Positions 39,417 through 50,299 of a stretch of 64,000 bases of DNA are shown one piece after another (within the stretch, counting starts at the first letter, position 1; every line of letters begins with the position of its first letter). Location: NCBI GenBank assembly GCA_949752745.1, contig OX457026.1, positions 70,240,591-70,304,590 of the forward strand. Direction: 5' to 3'. Both the position numbers and the translations under genes were made by a program. Below the pieces are notes generated by a model that was not told the origin of the DNA, did not search any database, and saw nothing but the letters and a program-made list of their open reading frames with translations. The stretch is from Protula sp. h YS-2021. Lineage: Eukaryota; Annelida; Polychaeta; Sabellida; Serpulidae.

Positions 39417-39733
39417 CGGATCACAAGGTCGCCAGAGAGAGGTGTTGTTTTTATAATTTAGACGTTTAATGCAGTCAACACGAACACCACAAACAAATAT
39501 CTGATAGTACTTTCGTACTTTAACGAACTAACTATATTAACTTTTTATGTTTGTGTCTGTAATGTTTATTACAATAATTTCGTTATGACGTTAATTCTGA
39601 GTTGAATCAGCAATGCCAAGAAAAGTCTTCTTATGAATTCAGAATGGCTACCCCCTCCCCTCCCCCTTTCCCCCGCCCCTCATTGCGAAAGGACTCTTAA
39701 AGACTACCGAGCCTCCTTTTTATGGTATCTGTG

Positions 39734-39739
39734 ATTAAA
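39734..39739 (+). terminator. Possible polyadenylation signal (ATTAAA) of the KCNE-like gene
   Basis: ATTAAA lies 318 bases after the stop codon. No AATAAA was seen nearer, so this is the best candidate for the 3' end. Confidence 0.3.
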
Positions 39740-42700
39740 GCACAAAGAACATGACTAAAAACTCATCTCCAGTTTGCCTTTGTGTGGGATTAGTTGACAG
39801 AGTTTTAGTTGTTGTTTTTCCTTCAGTGCCCTCCTCGTTTGGGGCTTGTGATCCACATGAATGGAATTAAGGGTGTCTTTCTTTAGGTACGCGCGCGTGA
39901 CGCTTGCATGTCGAGTCCCAAGGCTATAACATTAATGACCTATTGCGAAGAGAAACCCACGCATTGCACGTTTTTTTTTCACGTATAAAAACTACTGCAG
40001 TCGAAGTAAACAAGTCTATTAAAGTGAGCACCCTATACAGTCATATATGCTGTTTTAATTTGAACCAATACTCATTTTTTTTGCGCCAGTTTCCCTTTTG
40101 AGATATTGGTATCTTTGACTGTAGGAGGCTATTTCTATTATCATTTCCGTTCGTCCGCCCATCGTTTTGTCCAGCCCATACATTCAAGGCTATTTGTCCT
40201 ACAGTTCTGAAATCTGATACAGTGAATTATATATATAATATATATATATATATATATTACTGCAGACATGGAACGTTGCAGATGTTGATGTATATATTTT
40301 GAAACTGACGCGTTTGTCGAGCAAGTTGTTGAAGACCACATGACACACTTTTCTAACTTGCAGATGGAAACATACTCCATGATGTGTAATGTCATATTAT
40401 CTCTGAAATCGACCAGAAATTGACGAAATGCTCCTTTGTCAAAATTATAAAAATAGACACAGTTTGCATTGAGACTTCATAGTTCTTTCCGGGCAAGTTT
40501 TCAATTACAGTGAGGCTCAGCCTTCTGAAATTGGGCACATCTAAATTATGTATATTGCAGCTATGCATCGTTGTATTGTATTTAGGATTAACCAGATATT
40601 GAGGAAATGGCACCCCTATCAACAATTCATAGACGTGTATAAATTTTATGTATATATGCAAACATTTTATAAATTTCAAAACTCAAGTTCAAACTTGCAA
40701 GGAAACATACTAGCAGGGTACTGATTCATTATATCCAGTTCTTGTTTTATTTACATAAATGTGGACAAGTTGCCTATCGTCCTTTTTGAAAAAATATAGC
40801 ATATGTCCATACTGTTTGATGTTTCATGAAAAATAACAAGACTGGGGTATTTTAGTATATTATACGTTTTAACCAGTGACATTTTCTCAGATGCGCCGTG
40901 GTACACAGGCTGCATTAGTGCCATTATGTTTTCTTTAAAACCGTTCTTTAAAAGCTGCTTTCATTGCTTAGAATGGCAAATGCTAAAGACTTGGGTGAGG
41001 GGTTGAAGCCATTTTCTCTTATCAATTAACAGAGTCATGGCGAGACGCTCGTCTTCAGTTTCTGCCTTGTTCAACAAAAAAGAGCTCTTGTTAAATGTCA
41101 CAGACAGAAATACAATATGATAAGCACGCTTTTTCTTTTTAAGCCAATTAATAACTACAGTTTTAAAAGCCATATTACGACTTACAGTGCGCATGTCGCG
41201 AACTGAACGCATAAACCCTTAATCAATGCAGCCTGGTTTCTGGGGTTTGCGCTGCAAAAGTAACTAATATTCAACTCAATAGAAGACAATAGCTGGTAAA
41301 TTAGTCCTGACTGCCGTTACATAATAGGCAATAGGATACAAAACAGACGAAACCAAACCAGCAAATATTTGATATCCTTAGACGTCAATCGTTCTCATTA
41401 GTATCTCACTTCAAGACTTATTTATTTTCTAGACTTAATTATTTTCCTAGACTTACTCATTTTAATGAGAGCGATTTGATGTCGTTGCTAATAGTCTGTT
41501 TGTTAATGATGATTCTCCATCTGGAAATTAATTTGATTTGTAGAACGATTCCTTAAACAAGGCCTACACAAGCCAAGGAACTGTATAAATGTATCACTAT
41601 GCCATCTGCTGAAGCATAAAATATTCTGCAGGTTAAAACAGAATATTCACAGAATTTCCAAATTGACGTCAGAAATGTTATTTATGTTTAATTAAGGCAA
41701 TGATTAGCAGTTCCATCGTAAGTAGCCAACCTAAGCAGGCGCAACCGTTTCACAGAGTAAACCATTGTCAGATTTGTTGTTGAACTGAGCATTTGTCATA
41801 TTGAACTGAGCATTTCGCAAATATAAGTATACCACGGAGATGAACGCACATCGTATCAGCAATTCTACTAATTTTCCTGCTGTTTTCTTTATTTAACTTT
41901 ATGTATTTATTGAATTGCATATTAATGCTAATGCGTCGCTGGGAGGAAAGCAGAGGACTTTGTATCAGTCTTGTACATTTCTTCGCTTGACTGTCATGCT
42001 GGACAATGTAGTCAAACACGGGAGCAGTATTGAAATTAAGGCGAAATACAAATAGCAGACATTACATTTCCAGTTTTTATTTAATGATGCTCTAGTTTCA
42101 TTGTTGAAGTGTCGTGCAGGAGAACTGATTAGACGGGCGCGTCGGACCAATTTCGAGATTTGGTTCATTGAGAAAGTTGTAACAACGCATTCAGTCATAA
42201 TTCAAACTTTATGCAAGACGTTCTAGTTGTTTCGTTTCTATGCAAATTAAGTGAAGGTAATGACCTTTGCTTAATATTCCCCCCATTGCCCCTTGCTTAT
42301 TCATTTTGAGTGTTTCATATTAATTTTTGGGTAAAGTCAGCATGTTATTCCGAAAGAACACTGTTGATATGTGTAATGTGTCAAAAATGACAATATCTCC
42401 TGACGGCATGTCTTATCTATATGCTTATAGAAAGACATCGAACAAGAAGAAATGACAAAAAGAGAAGCAGATGAAAAAGTCGCACCTGCTAAAACCCGAC
42501 GAATTGGCAATTAATTTTGAAAATGTAAAATAGTGGTACCGTAATTCAACAAAAAAGAAGACACACTTCTAGAACAGGGTCTGTTTCAATAGTTGCAATG
42601 ACTTAAAACCTTAATGTCTGACTTAAAATAAGTTAGGCATTTAACTACACGTTCATTGCATTTTCAAGACTGACACATAACGTACTCCTATGAAACCACA

Positions 42701-43724
42701 CTGTTTTGTGTCACGGTGCTAGATTACAGAGGCACTGAAGGAACAGAATTACTGTGTTCACTGCCTAGCTATATATCTTTGAAAAGCGGTATCGAGATTC
42801 CTCGGATATGGACAGTTTACAGCCGGACACTTCACAGTCTGACTTGTAACATTTAGACATCTCCCACCTGTGAAATTTTATTGGGCTAATTTTGTTAAAG
42901 AATTCCATGGTTTTTACTATTTTTACTATCCTTTTTTGTACCGAATAAACTCCAGGAGCATTTCAGCATTTGAGTAGGGTTTTATTAACAGGTCTCAGCG
43001 TGGATCATTGATCATAGAAATTGCGAAGCCACATTCAACAAAGGCCTTACTGTTTTATGTATAACTACTTGTGTGTACCTAAAATGTTAAAATATCGGGG
43101 CAGGTGCTGAATCCAAGGAATGAATCCACATCTATACAGCATCTCGCAGATTTTGTGCAAAATTATTTGCGTGTATTATAAGCTCTCAAAAGTGCAGCAG
43201 ATTAGCTAAAAATAATCACCATTTACTAAAAATAAATCCATCCTTGTTCATCCATTAAATTTAAGAAAACACACCACTTGAAATACAAAGTTCTAATTTC
43301 GTCGATCATTGCAATGTACTTTTGAATAGTTTTAATATTGTTGCTGTAAAATATTCGTTATATTGTGCATGAATAAAATAGTTGTAATTGTAAAAGGCCA
43401 AGAATTCATGGATGCGAGATCTCCACTTTTCATTTGAAGATGTCGAGATTCGAGGTTTCCAGATGTGACATAACAGATTGCATATTGTTCACATGTGACC
43501 CTGGTTCTTCGAAAAGAACATTATTGTATTATGTAATATTGCTTTTTCTTATGTTACTAGAGAAAAAAGTAGCATAATTCAGTCTGAATTAAAAAAAGCT
43601 CAATATTAAACTTTCTTTCTTACAATATTTTAACATTTAAACTATCAGAATTAACATTAAGTATCAAATAAATTCAATGAATGTTTCTTAAATCGCTCTT
43701 AAAAAACATCATTGCCTAAATGTT
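39740..43724. other. Intergenic DNA without a recognisable gene
   Basis: It separates the plus-strand KCNE-like gene from the convergent minus-strand membrane protein gene. I see only short AT repeats (40228-40258) and ORFs without coding character. Confidence 0.5.
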
Positions 43725-43730
43725 TTTATT
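43725..43730 (-). terminator. Polyadenylation signal AATAAA of the type I membrane protein gene
   Basis: AATAAA on the minus strand, 32 bases after the stop codon of the last exon. Confidence 0.55.
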
Positions 43731-43761
43731 CCGTGGCAGTATTTCCCGTTATCATGGGTAT

Positions 43762-43839
43762 TTAAAATTCTCCATATACAGGGTAGCCGCCATATATGTC
43801 GTCATAAAATGTCGCTGGGTTAGACATCATGCTTCCTTG
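43762..43839 (-). CDS. Last exon: Tyr-rich cytoplasmic tail
   Basis: The acceptor is tctgtcctccttcag; the frame continues phase 0 and encodes QGSMMSNPATFYDDIYGGYP followed by VYGEF and TAA. It is too short for ordinary ORF detection, but the strong acceptor, matching phase and nearby AATAAA support it. The five Tyr residues may be phosphorylation sites (inference). Confidence 0.8.
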   Translation of the reverse strand, partial: QGSMMSNPATFYDDIYGGYPVYGEF

Positions 43840-46800
43840 CTGAAGGAGGACAGATTAAGGAAGAACATATTAGATATGGTTTTCATTGCACAAATGTGTC
43901 ACTTCAACAGAAAACGAAATCTAATCATTTCTACAAAAAATATCAGAGTGATTTAGATATTGAAGCAAAACAACACAAACATGCATTTAAAGTTTTTGTG
44001 TTGAAGAACAATCCCTCTAATACAGCTTACGGCCAGTATTTCTTACATTTGAATTGCTTGCCAAACCACTAGAGGTAAAGGTGTGGGAATCATTATAGCC
44101 AAAATAACAATTAACTTACCACTGAATATCCAATAAGACTGGGTTGTCCGTAAGGCTTCAAAGCTGGTTGGAGCATATTATTGTACCATACAGGAGTACC
44201 AGATAATGGTGTAACAAATGTACGTGGCTTCAGAAAAGATTGCGTTTTTAGGGGGATTGGCTTTGCGGGCCGTGCAAGCAAACCACAACACGCCAGGGTT
44301 GAAGCCACTAATATGACAACACCTAGTACTGTCACCGTTATGATAATGACTCCTGATCCATGTTCCTTCCTACGGATTGCCTTAGGTATAACTTTGTCAA
44401 CGGTTGTCACATCAAGACTCGCTGTCGTTTGGGTCATAGATGTTTCACTAGACGTGGTTGTATCTTCATACTGCAGGGTGGTCATTTGCATTTCGGTGGT
44501 TAATTCGTCTTTAATAGTAGTTGTCTCACCTACAACAGAATTGTGGAGTTAAAGCCACATTTGCCACGATGATATTAACTGAGTTCCGATGTCATCACAA
44601 GTCATGTTGTATAATGCCAGGAATGGTATTGTCCAGTGGATATGGAGATAATATATGTGATTTTCGATGCAACACAGTCAAAACATCACGTAATATTATA
44701 GCTTTTTTTATGCTTTTGACACATATATGCACTTCATGTTGTCATGGGAGCTATACCTTGCGTTGACACATCTAATTCCGTTGTAACTATTTTGTCTTGT
44801 GTGGTGTATTCAATTATAGTTGCTTCATCTGTCGCTTCCGTCGTGATGTCAACTGCAAACCAGTATTTACGAGCAATATTAATTATAAATATGTCAACAC
44901 ATAACTGGAAGTGCTTACATCATTTTCAATTTGCAGCACAGAAAGGCAAGCATCCCAATTCTTTATGCTTATGGAGTATTTTTCTTAATGATATTAATAA
45001 TACTGTTCTCAGTTCAGAAGGTTATTGATAATATTTAGGTAATAAAACAACAAAAACATGGCTTGATAAACTTTATAGCTTTATGTCAACCACTCAATAC
45101 TATCTGACTGAAAATGTGTACTTTGGGGAGAAAGGCAATCCTAGGGGACATATCCTGGGAAAAGACACCAAAAGATCATTTGATGCCAGAGAAAGAAAAT
45201 GCATTTGTAAGTAATGTAGTGTATGATTAAGGACTGTAAGGAACACAAACAATATCAAACAACAATCTTAGAGCGTGAATTATTCAATACCTTTTGTTGA
45301 GACATAGGGAATTTCGGTTGTAACGTAATCAATTTCATAAGTGTAATAAATTATGGTCGTTTCCTCTAGTTTCTGCGTGGTCCAATCTTCCTCTATAACA
45401 TGTTTATGTCGCGTTATAAAAAACAGTGCAAATGTTACTTGTTAAGCCAATGTTAATTTTAAGCAATACATCAACACGCAACCAATATTTAAAGTGTATG
45501 AAGGTTAGCAGTGTACCAGGTTTATCGAAAACACACAATTGCAACATGCTTCGACGATACCACTTACAAATGTACGTTTTGCTTAAGTGTTGACTAATTC
45601 GGCCCAAAGAAATTCGCAGCTTTTCATATCTTATGCGTGTTTAAGATAAAATGCAATGAAAAAAGGAAAGATAACATAAAGTAGAGAAGCTATTTTCGCT
45701 TTAAATGCTTCAATTGCAGTTTAAGTTCTAAAAAGTTTAATACATTTCCCATAAGTTGATTTTAAACTACTTTTTAGTCTTGTCGTTGTACTTTTGAATT
45801 TGCTTTTGTTTCATGTTTCATAAGATATAGACATATTCAAAATTAGATTTTCTTGCCTGTAGTATATTCATTTGCAGTGTTACTTCTATTTTTTCAGTGT
45901 TTGGAATTATGCTTGTATTGATCGTATTACTACGAAAGTATTATACAGCGGAAACAGCATTATACTGCACCAATTTGTTATAATTAAAACAACTGAAGTA
46001 TTGCCTATGCAAAAATACGATGAACAATAAAGCTGCACCAATTGCGCTTGCATTTGTTACAATTATTTACCAGTACCGTAAATAACGAAACAAGTATACA
46101 ACACACTTATTACTGAGGTAAAACTTACATAAAATGCATACATCTGAACCGTACCAGTTATGCCTTAATTTGTTGCATTTGTTACAGAAACAACACAACA
46201 AACTATAAAACACTATAATATAAGGCAAGGAGGGTTTATTTATATAAAGTACAACAAAAAACAATGCCGCGCTTCTCTTGCTCTATCTGTTGCGTTTCAC
46301 GGCCCCGTTTGCACATATAACGCAACAAAGTATAAAGTATAGAGGTGTAAGATATATAGACATTCAACACAATTGTCTTACCTGTAGTGAACTTGCTTTC
46401 AGTGCTTGCTATTTCTTCAGTTGTTGGAATTGGTTCAATTATTTCTGCAGACAATCAAGATATAATATAAAGATAAATAAACACAATGTCAAACATACCA
46501 AATCACCACTCTTTGACAGTGTTTACTCCCTGCTTATAGCACCATTACCATACAGATTGTACAGGAATGTCAGGGACAGTACACGATATTCACGCTGCTA
46601 AAAATGTATTAACTGATTTTATTAAAAAACAAAATCAATCGAAATACGTAATATTAATAGGGTATCTGTTATAAGGGATGAATTATTTTACACATATTTC
46701 CTCGTATATTGAAATTATTTGTCGCATATTTTCCAGTATATTATGACAAAGTTTTGCACTATGTCATGGACACATTCTAAGGTGCTATACCCGTTATTCT

Positions 46801-49800
46801 ACCTGTTTCACAGTCACGACCTGTAAACCCCTCAGCACAGTTACAGTGGTATGGCGGATCTTTTCCAAACAGCTGAGTACAATTTCCGCCATTATTGCAA
46901 ATGTTCAAATCGCACTCTGCCGCTATAGCAGAAATTGTAGAAATTGTAGAAACATGTAGAAATTTAATGAAATAATGATATAAATAATACAGTAGCATTT
47001 TCGTGAAGTTATTACATACTAAATTAGCTAGAACCAAAACCGTCTTCTCTAAGTCTAATCTAGTCATATAGGCATATAATTACAGTTAAACAACCCAACA
47101 ATTAAACGGCAATTCTGTAATGATATTGACAAAAACATTTTAAACAGGGGCTGAACTGTTATTGTTAAATAACAGTCTTTTAAAATGCAACAAAACTTTT
47201 ACCATTACTATTAACTGTCATAATGATACACAGCTCTCTTTCTCTCTCATCCACACAAGTACTCCTTTATGCGCCAATAAAACGTACGTGTGAATTGCAG
47301 TGCTAGAATCATTCTGTTTGGGGAATTACTGGCCGTTCTCGAGCTAATTCCATCAAGGCAAATGGTCTCATTCTCAGCTCTCTCAGTGATATCAAAGGAC
47401 ATATAAACCTTTACGTTATCAATGTCCTTGCGAATTCGCTAAACAGGAGGTAAATTAAGAAGATCATACGTAAATGTAAATTATAATATGATTAGATAAC
47501 GTGAAATATAGCGTTTTCATTAACATGAATTGACTACACATCCAAGCTTCAGAGCGTGAGTACTTTTGAACTCTGAAATGTGTTAAATTGTCTAAGTTGT
47601 ACTTACACCACAGTAAAAGAGAGTATGCGTCTCTATTTTATGAGATACAATGACAACTGTCTCTGTTCCTGTATCGTCTAAAGTCGATGGGGAAAATACT
47701 GCGGCACATTGCAACGTAGTGCTGGGTACTATCGGCAGACCTGTGAAACAACAAAAACCGCCAGAATTATCTGTTATCTAGATTTCAGAAGTATGCTTCG
47801 AATTTGTAACAAACTTATTTTAGGTTAATGTTAAATATTTCAATATTTTAAAGCTGTTTTGCTATGATCTTCTTCGTTGTTTGTTGTTTTCATCGTATTC
47901 AGAAGGAAATTTCATTAAACATTTCTGCGAGTAAAGGAAATGCTTTTACTGAAGTCTTAAGTCAAAACTTACGAGTTTCATTTCCAGTATAACACGAATC
48001 TATCATAATGCTTGATCGGGTGATCTGTGCCACAGAACTCATATTTCCTTGACATTGCAGATCAGACGAATCACCTGTGTCGTACGTAAGTTGAAAAGTT
48101 CCAAGTACCCCGGAAAAGCAGTTCATAGAGCTAAAATCAATAGCCTCCAGATCTGTTAAAGCAATAAGTGTATGGCAGATATAACTGATAATGCGTATCA
48201 TTTCAATGTCATGTTATATTTTTCACTTATCTGCCGACAACCAGAGCTATTTTCTCGCTCTTCAAGATACAAATATTTCACTTTGATTGATGAAAGTGTC
48301 CATAAGCTCAGGCCTACCTTTGATAAGAATAGTTGGAGGCGATGTATACTCTCCATCATTTTCACAGTCTACGGCAGATGGAACACCGGTAGCTGAAGTA
48401 TACAAATACAAATTACCTCTACAAACAAACACATAGAACCCCCAACTCGGTTAATCTGACATATTGACTAAATTGATATCGTTAGCCTGTACCTGTGCAA
48501 TAGAATCCGATGTTATAAATATAACTTAAACCGATCTATTACTTAATTCGACCTTTTTTATTGCTTCCGTGACGTCAGTTAACTGAGGTTTTTACTTTAT
48601 TCAATTCAGAACACTATATACCGCCAAAGTTTTTGAAGATGTCGTGAAACTGAATGAAGACTAATGTTTAGGTAAGACGAATGAGCCGGAGATTGTAACA
48701 TCTTTTTCATAGATGGCGCTGAGGCGTTGCGTAATGGTTATATAACTTTACTCATAGATATCCTAATCGCGTTGTGTGGAGATTGTAAGACGTACTCATA
48801 GATAGCGATAATGTGTCGTATAATGATTATATTATTTTACTTATAGCTAGGCCTATGGCGTTGCATGGAAATTGTAACATATTACTGATAGATCACGCTG
48901 CAGTGCGATTGATTCTCTTAATGATAGATGGCGATAGATGACACCGTGTAGTGATTATAATCTCGTATTGATAGATGGCTATAGATGACACCGTGGATTG
49001 ATTATAGTCTCGTATTGATAGATAGCGATAGACAGCACCGTATAGTGATTATAATTTTGTACTGATAGATGGCGAGAGATGCATGACGTAGTGATTACAG
49101 TCTCTTGCTAACAGGTGGCACTAAGGTGGTGTGTGGTGATTATAATATCTTACTGATAGACGACGGTACGGCGTTATCCCACTTGATGATTGCATTCACC
49201 GCCAGGAACATTCGGATACACTCCTCATCGTCGGGACTGGAGTCACGTGACCTGACATAATACGACCATTTGACTTCAGACGATGCCCCAGCTTCTTTAT
49301 AGTCTTCACAGTTGTAAGTAACTGCAAATATACCAACATTATAAAGAAGTTACTGTGTTAACTATAGCTGTCATGATAGCTGTAATAATATTTCTCTGTC
49401 CCTACTTGAAGGCGAGTAATGGTGTTGTGGCCAATGCTTCATGCACTTATGTTAGTGGATCCAGTTTCCTTCTTTCTCCAGATTGAATTGTTTGCATAAA
49501 TCTACATGCTTTTAGCCAATTTTGACGTAAAATTTTAAAACCTATTGCGTAATACAAAAAGCATGGTTTTACAATACTTTCAGAGCTCAAGGTAAACTTT
49601 AGCAAATAATATGTAACATTTCAACTTGCATTCAATATGTCAAATTTTACAAATTTACTAGATTTAAAAATTACAATATTCTACATTATCTTTTTCACAA
49701 ATTATTATGATGACAACATTACGGGAAATGTGTCCATTGCGATCGGTTACTTTCTCACCCAAGGTGGCGTTAGTCGTAGTGTCAAGCAGCTCCTCCTGGT

Positions 49801-50285
49801 TAGTTGTGTAGACAACGCTCTGTACATCATTTTCTCTCCATTCAGCAATGAAACCACTTGGAAAGTTACACTCTCCACCTAGAAAAATTAAACCCTGGAA
49901 AAAATTAAACTAGAAATATTTGTGCACCTAGCTCAGGAATATGAGATGCCTTAGGTCCAAAAATAGGTACACATGCGCCACCTTACCCGCTAAACTACAC
50001 CTGATACTGTGAGTATCAGTACAATATACCCCTGTAATGATGATTCAGCAAGGTTAACAATATAATAAACAGGAAGCTTTCAAGAGTGTTTTTTCATCCT
50101 TTTACCCTACCAAAAGTATACAAACATTTTAATGGCATAAAATGAATGAAACAAATACCGTGTAACTACAATGAAGAGATATCTAACAGAAGGCTTACAA
50201 TTTGCATTTTAGGATATAGCATTATTCTGTCATTGCAAAACATTTAATTTAATTACTTACGCACAAAACAGAGCTGACAAAACGC
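43762..50285 (-). CDS. Type I membrane protein gene: Cys-rich ectodomain, EGF, Ser/Thr stalk, TM, Tyr-rich tail (13 exons, 5' end not found)
   Basis: Exons in transcript order: 50285-50261, 49878-49759, 49321-49154, 48392-48318, 48152-47973, 47740-47607, 47438-47288, 46922-46803, 46444-46382, 45392-45291, 44852-44757, 44529-44120, 43839-43762. All have AG acceptors and GT donors and the phases agree at every join, giving 573 residues plus stop. The ectodomain starts GECNFPSGF and has evenly spread Cys and repeated C-x-F-x-G-x-(F/W) openings, like the Cys-rich tandem domains annotated as DUF7042-7045 in invertebrate proteins (inference). One EGF-like domain follows, then a Thr/Glu-rich stalk likely to be O-glycosylated, a membrane segment and about 70 cytoplasmic residues. 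It probably acts as a cell-surface adhesion or receptor-like protein; partner unknown. The signal-peptide exon was not identified, and the gene may be the 3' half of the neighbour at 54114-63657. Confidence 0.75.
44120..44529 (-). CDS. Exon: distal stalk, transmembrane segment, proximal cytoplasmic region
   Basis: Acceptor ttctgttgtag, donor GTG|GTAAGT, phase 1 in and 0 out. It encodes a Thr/Ser-rich stretch (TTTSSETSMTQTTAS), then a hydrophobic run of about 26 residues (GVIIITVTVLGVVILVASTL..., nt 44352-44275) ending A-C-C-G-L-L, then a Pro-rich basic cytoplasmic segment. Confidence 0.88.
44757..44852 (-). CDS. Symmetric phase-1 stalk exon
   Basis: 96 bases, acceptor ctggtttgcag, donor CAAG|GTATAG. 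Encodes a Thr/Glu-rich segment (VDITTEATDEATIIEYTTQD). Confidence 0.82.
45291..45392 (-). CDS. Symmetric phase-1 stalk exon
   Basis: 102 bases, acceptor catgttatag, donor AAAG|GTATTG. Encodes EEDWTTQKLEETTIIYYTYE and a Thr/Tyr-rich continuation. Confidence 0.78.
45857..45913 (-). pseudogene. Decayed duplicate of the 46382-46444 stalk exon
   Basis: The sequence matches the upstream stalk exon (ACTGAA(A/G)AAATAG and the CTACAG end) but has an indel that shifts frame, a weak acceptor, and a GC instead of GT at the donor (CAG|GCAAGA). It is best read as a dead exon copy. Confidence 0.5.
46382..46444 (-). CDS. Symmetric phase-1 stalk exon
   Basis: 63 bases, acceptor gattgtctgcag, donor ACAG|GTAAGA. 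Encodes EIIEPIPTTEEIASTESKFT, first segment of the stalk after the EGF domain. Confidence 0.82.
46803..46922 (-). CDS. EGF-like domain exon
   Basis: 120 bases, phase 1 on both sides as usual for EGF exons. It encodes AECDLNICNNGGNC, then HCNCAEGFTGRDCET: six Cys with the C-x-C-x2-G-(F/Y)-x-G-x2-C ending of EGF domains. The calcium-binding consensus at the N-terminus is not clear. Confidence 0.93.
47288..47438 (-). CDS. Ectodomain exon
   Basis: 151 bases, acceptor cctcctgtttag, donor ACAC|GTACGT, phase 0 in and 1 out. Encodes RIRKDIDNVKVYMSFDITER and a segment with one Cys; it closes the Cys-rich ectodomain before the EGF domain. Confidence 0.8.
47607..47740 (-). CDS. Ectodomain exon
   Basis: 134 bases, acceptor gttgtttcacag, donor GGT|GTAAGT. 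Encodes a segment with LQCAAVFSPSTLDDTGTE and the strand-like HTLFYCG. Confidence 0.82.
47973..48152 (-). CDS. Ectodomain exon, start of second Cys-rich domain
   Basis: 180 bases, acceptor attgctttaacag, donor ACTC|GTAAGT. Encodes MNCFSGVLGTFQLTYDTGDS and four Cys in total; the C-F-S-G-V-L-G-T-F opening parallels C-N-F-P-S-G-F-I-A-E-W of the first domain, indicating tandem related domains. Confidence 0.85.
48318..48392 (-). CDS. Ectodomain exon
   Basis: 75 bases, acceptor atacttcag, donor AAAG|GTAGGC, phase 1 on both sides. Encodes TTGVPSAVDCENDGEYTSPP, a short linker with one Cys. Confidence 0.75.
48680..49160. repeat. Intronic minisatellite whose units contain the splice-donor sequence
   Basis: About 11 diverged units of 44-52 bases. 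Read on the minus strand each unit opens with CTAT(C/G)A(G/A)TA(A/C)(G/A) and then A-rich TATAATCA(C/T)TA(C/T)ACGG. The first unit begins inside the coding exon 49154-49321, so its CTATCA|GTAAGA is the functional donor; downstream units carry GTAATA, GTAAAA, GTACGT or GTAAAG at the same place. Confidence 0.8.
49154..49321 (-). CDS. Ectodomain exon
   Basis: 168 bases, acceptor ttggtatatttgcag, donor ATCA|GTAAGA. Encodes VTYNCEDYKEAGASSEVKWS and EECIRMFLAVNAIIKW, completing the first Cys-rich domain. Confidence 0.87.
49759..49878 (-). CDS. Ectodomain exon, start of first Cys-rich domain
   Basis: 120 bases, acceptor gtttaatttttctag, donor TTGG|GTGAGA. Encodes GECNFPSGFIAEWRENDVQS and a Thr/Asn-rich continuation. 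The C-x-F-P-x-G-x(4)-W opening is typical of the Cys-rich domains mentioned for this gene. Confidence 0.85.
50261..50285 (-). CDS. 25-nt microexon
   Basis: The acceptor cttttcttgtttcag and donor GTGC|GTAAGT are both strong and only 25 bases apart. Phase 0 in and 1 out joins correctly to 49878 and encodes A-F-C-Q-L-C-F-V-R, hydrophobic enough to be the end of a signal peptide. Both splice sites and the phase support it, but its upstream partner is unknown. Confidence 0.55.
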
Positions 50286-50299
50286 CTGAAACAAGAAAA

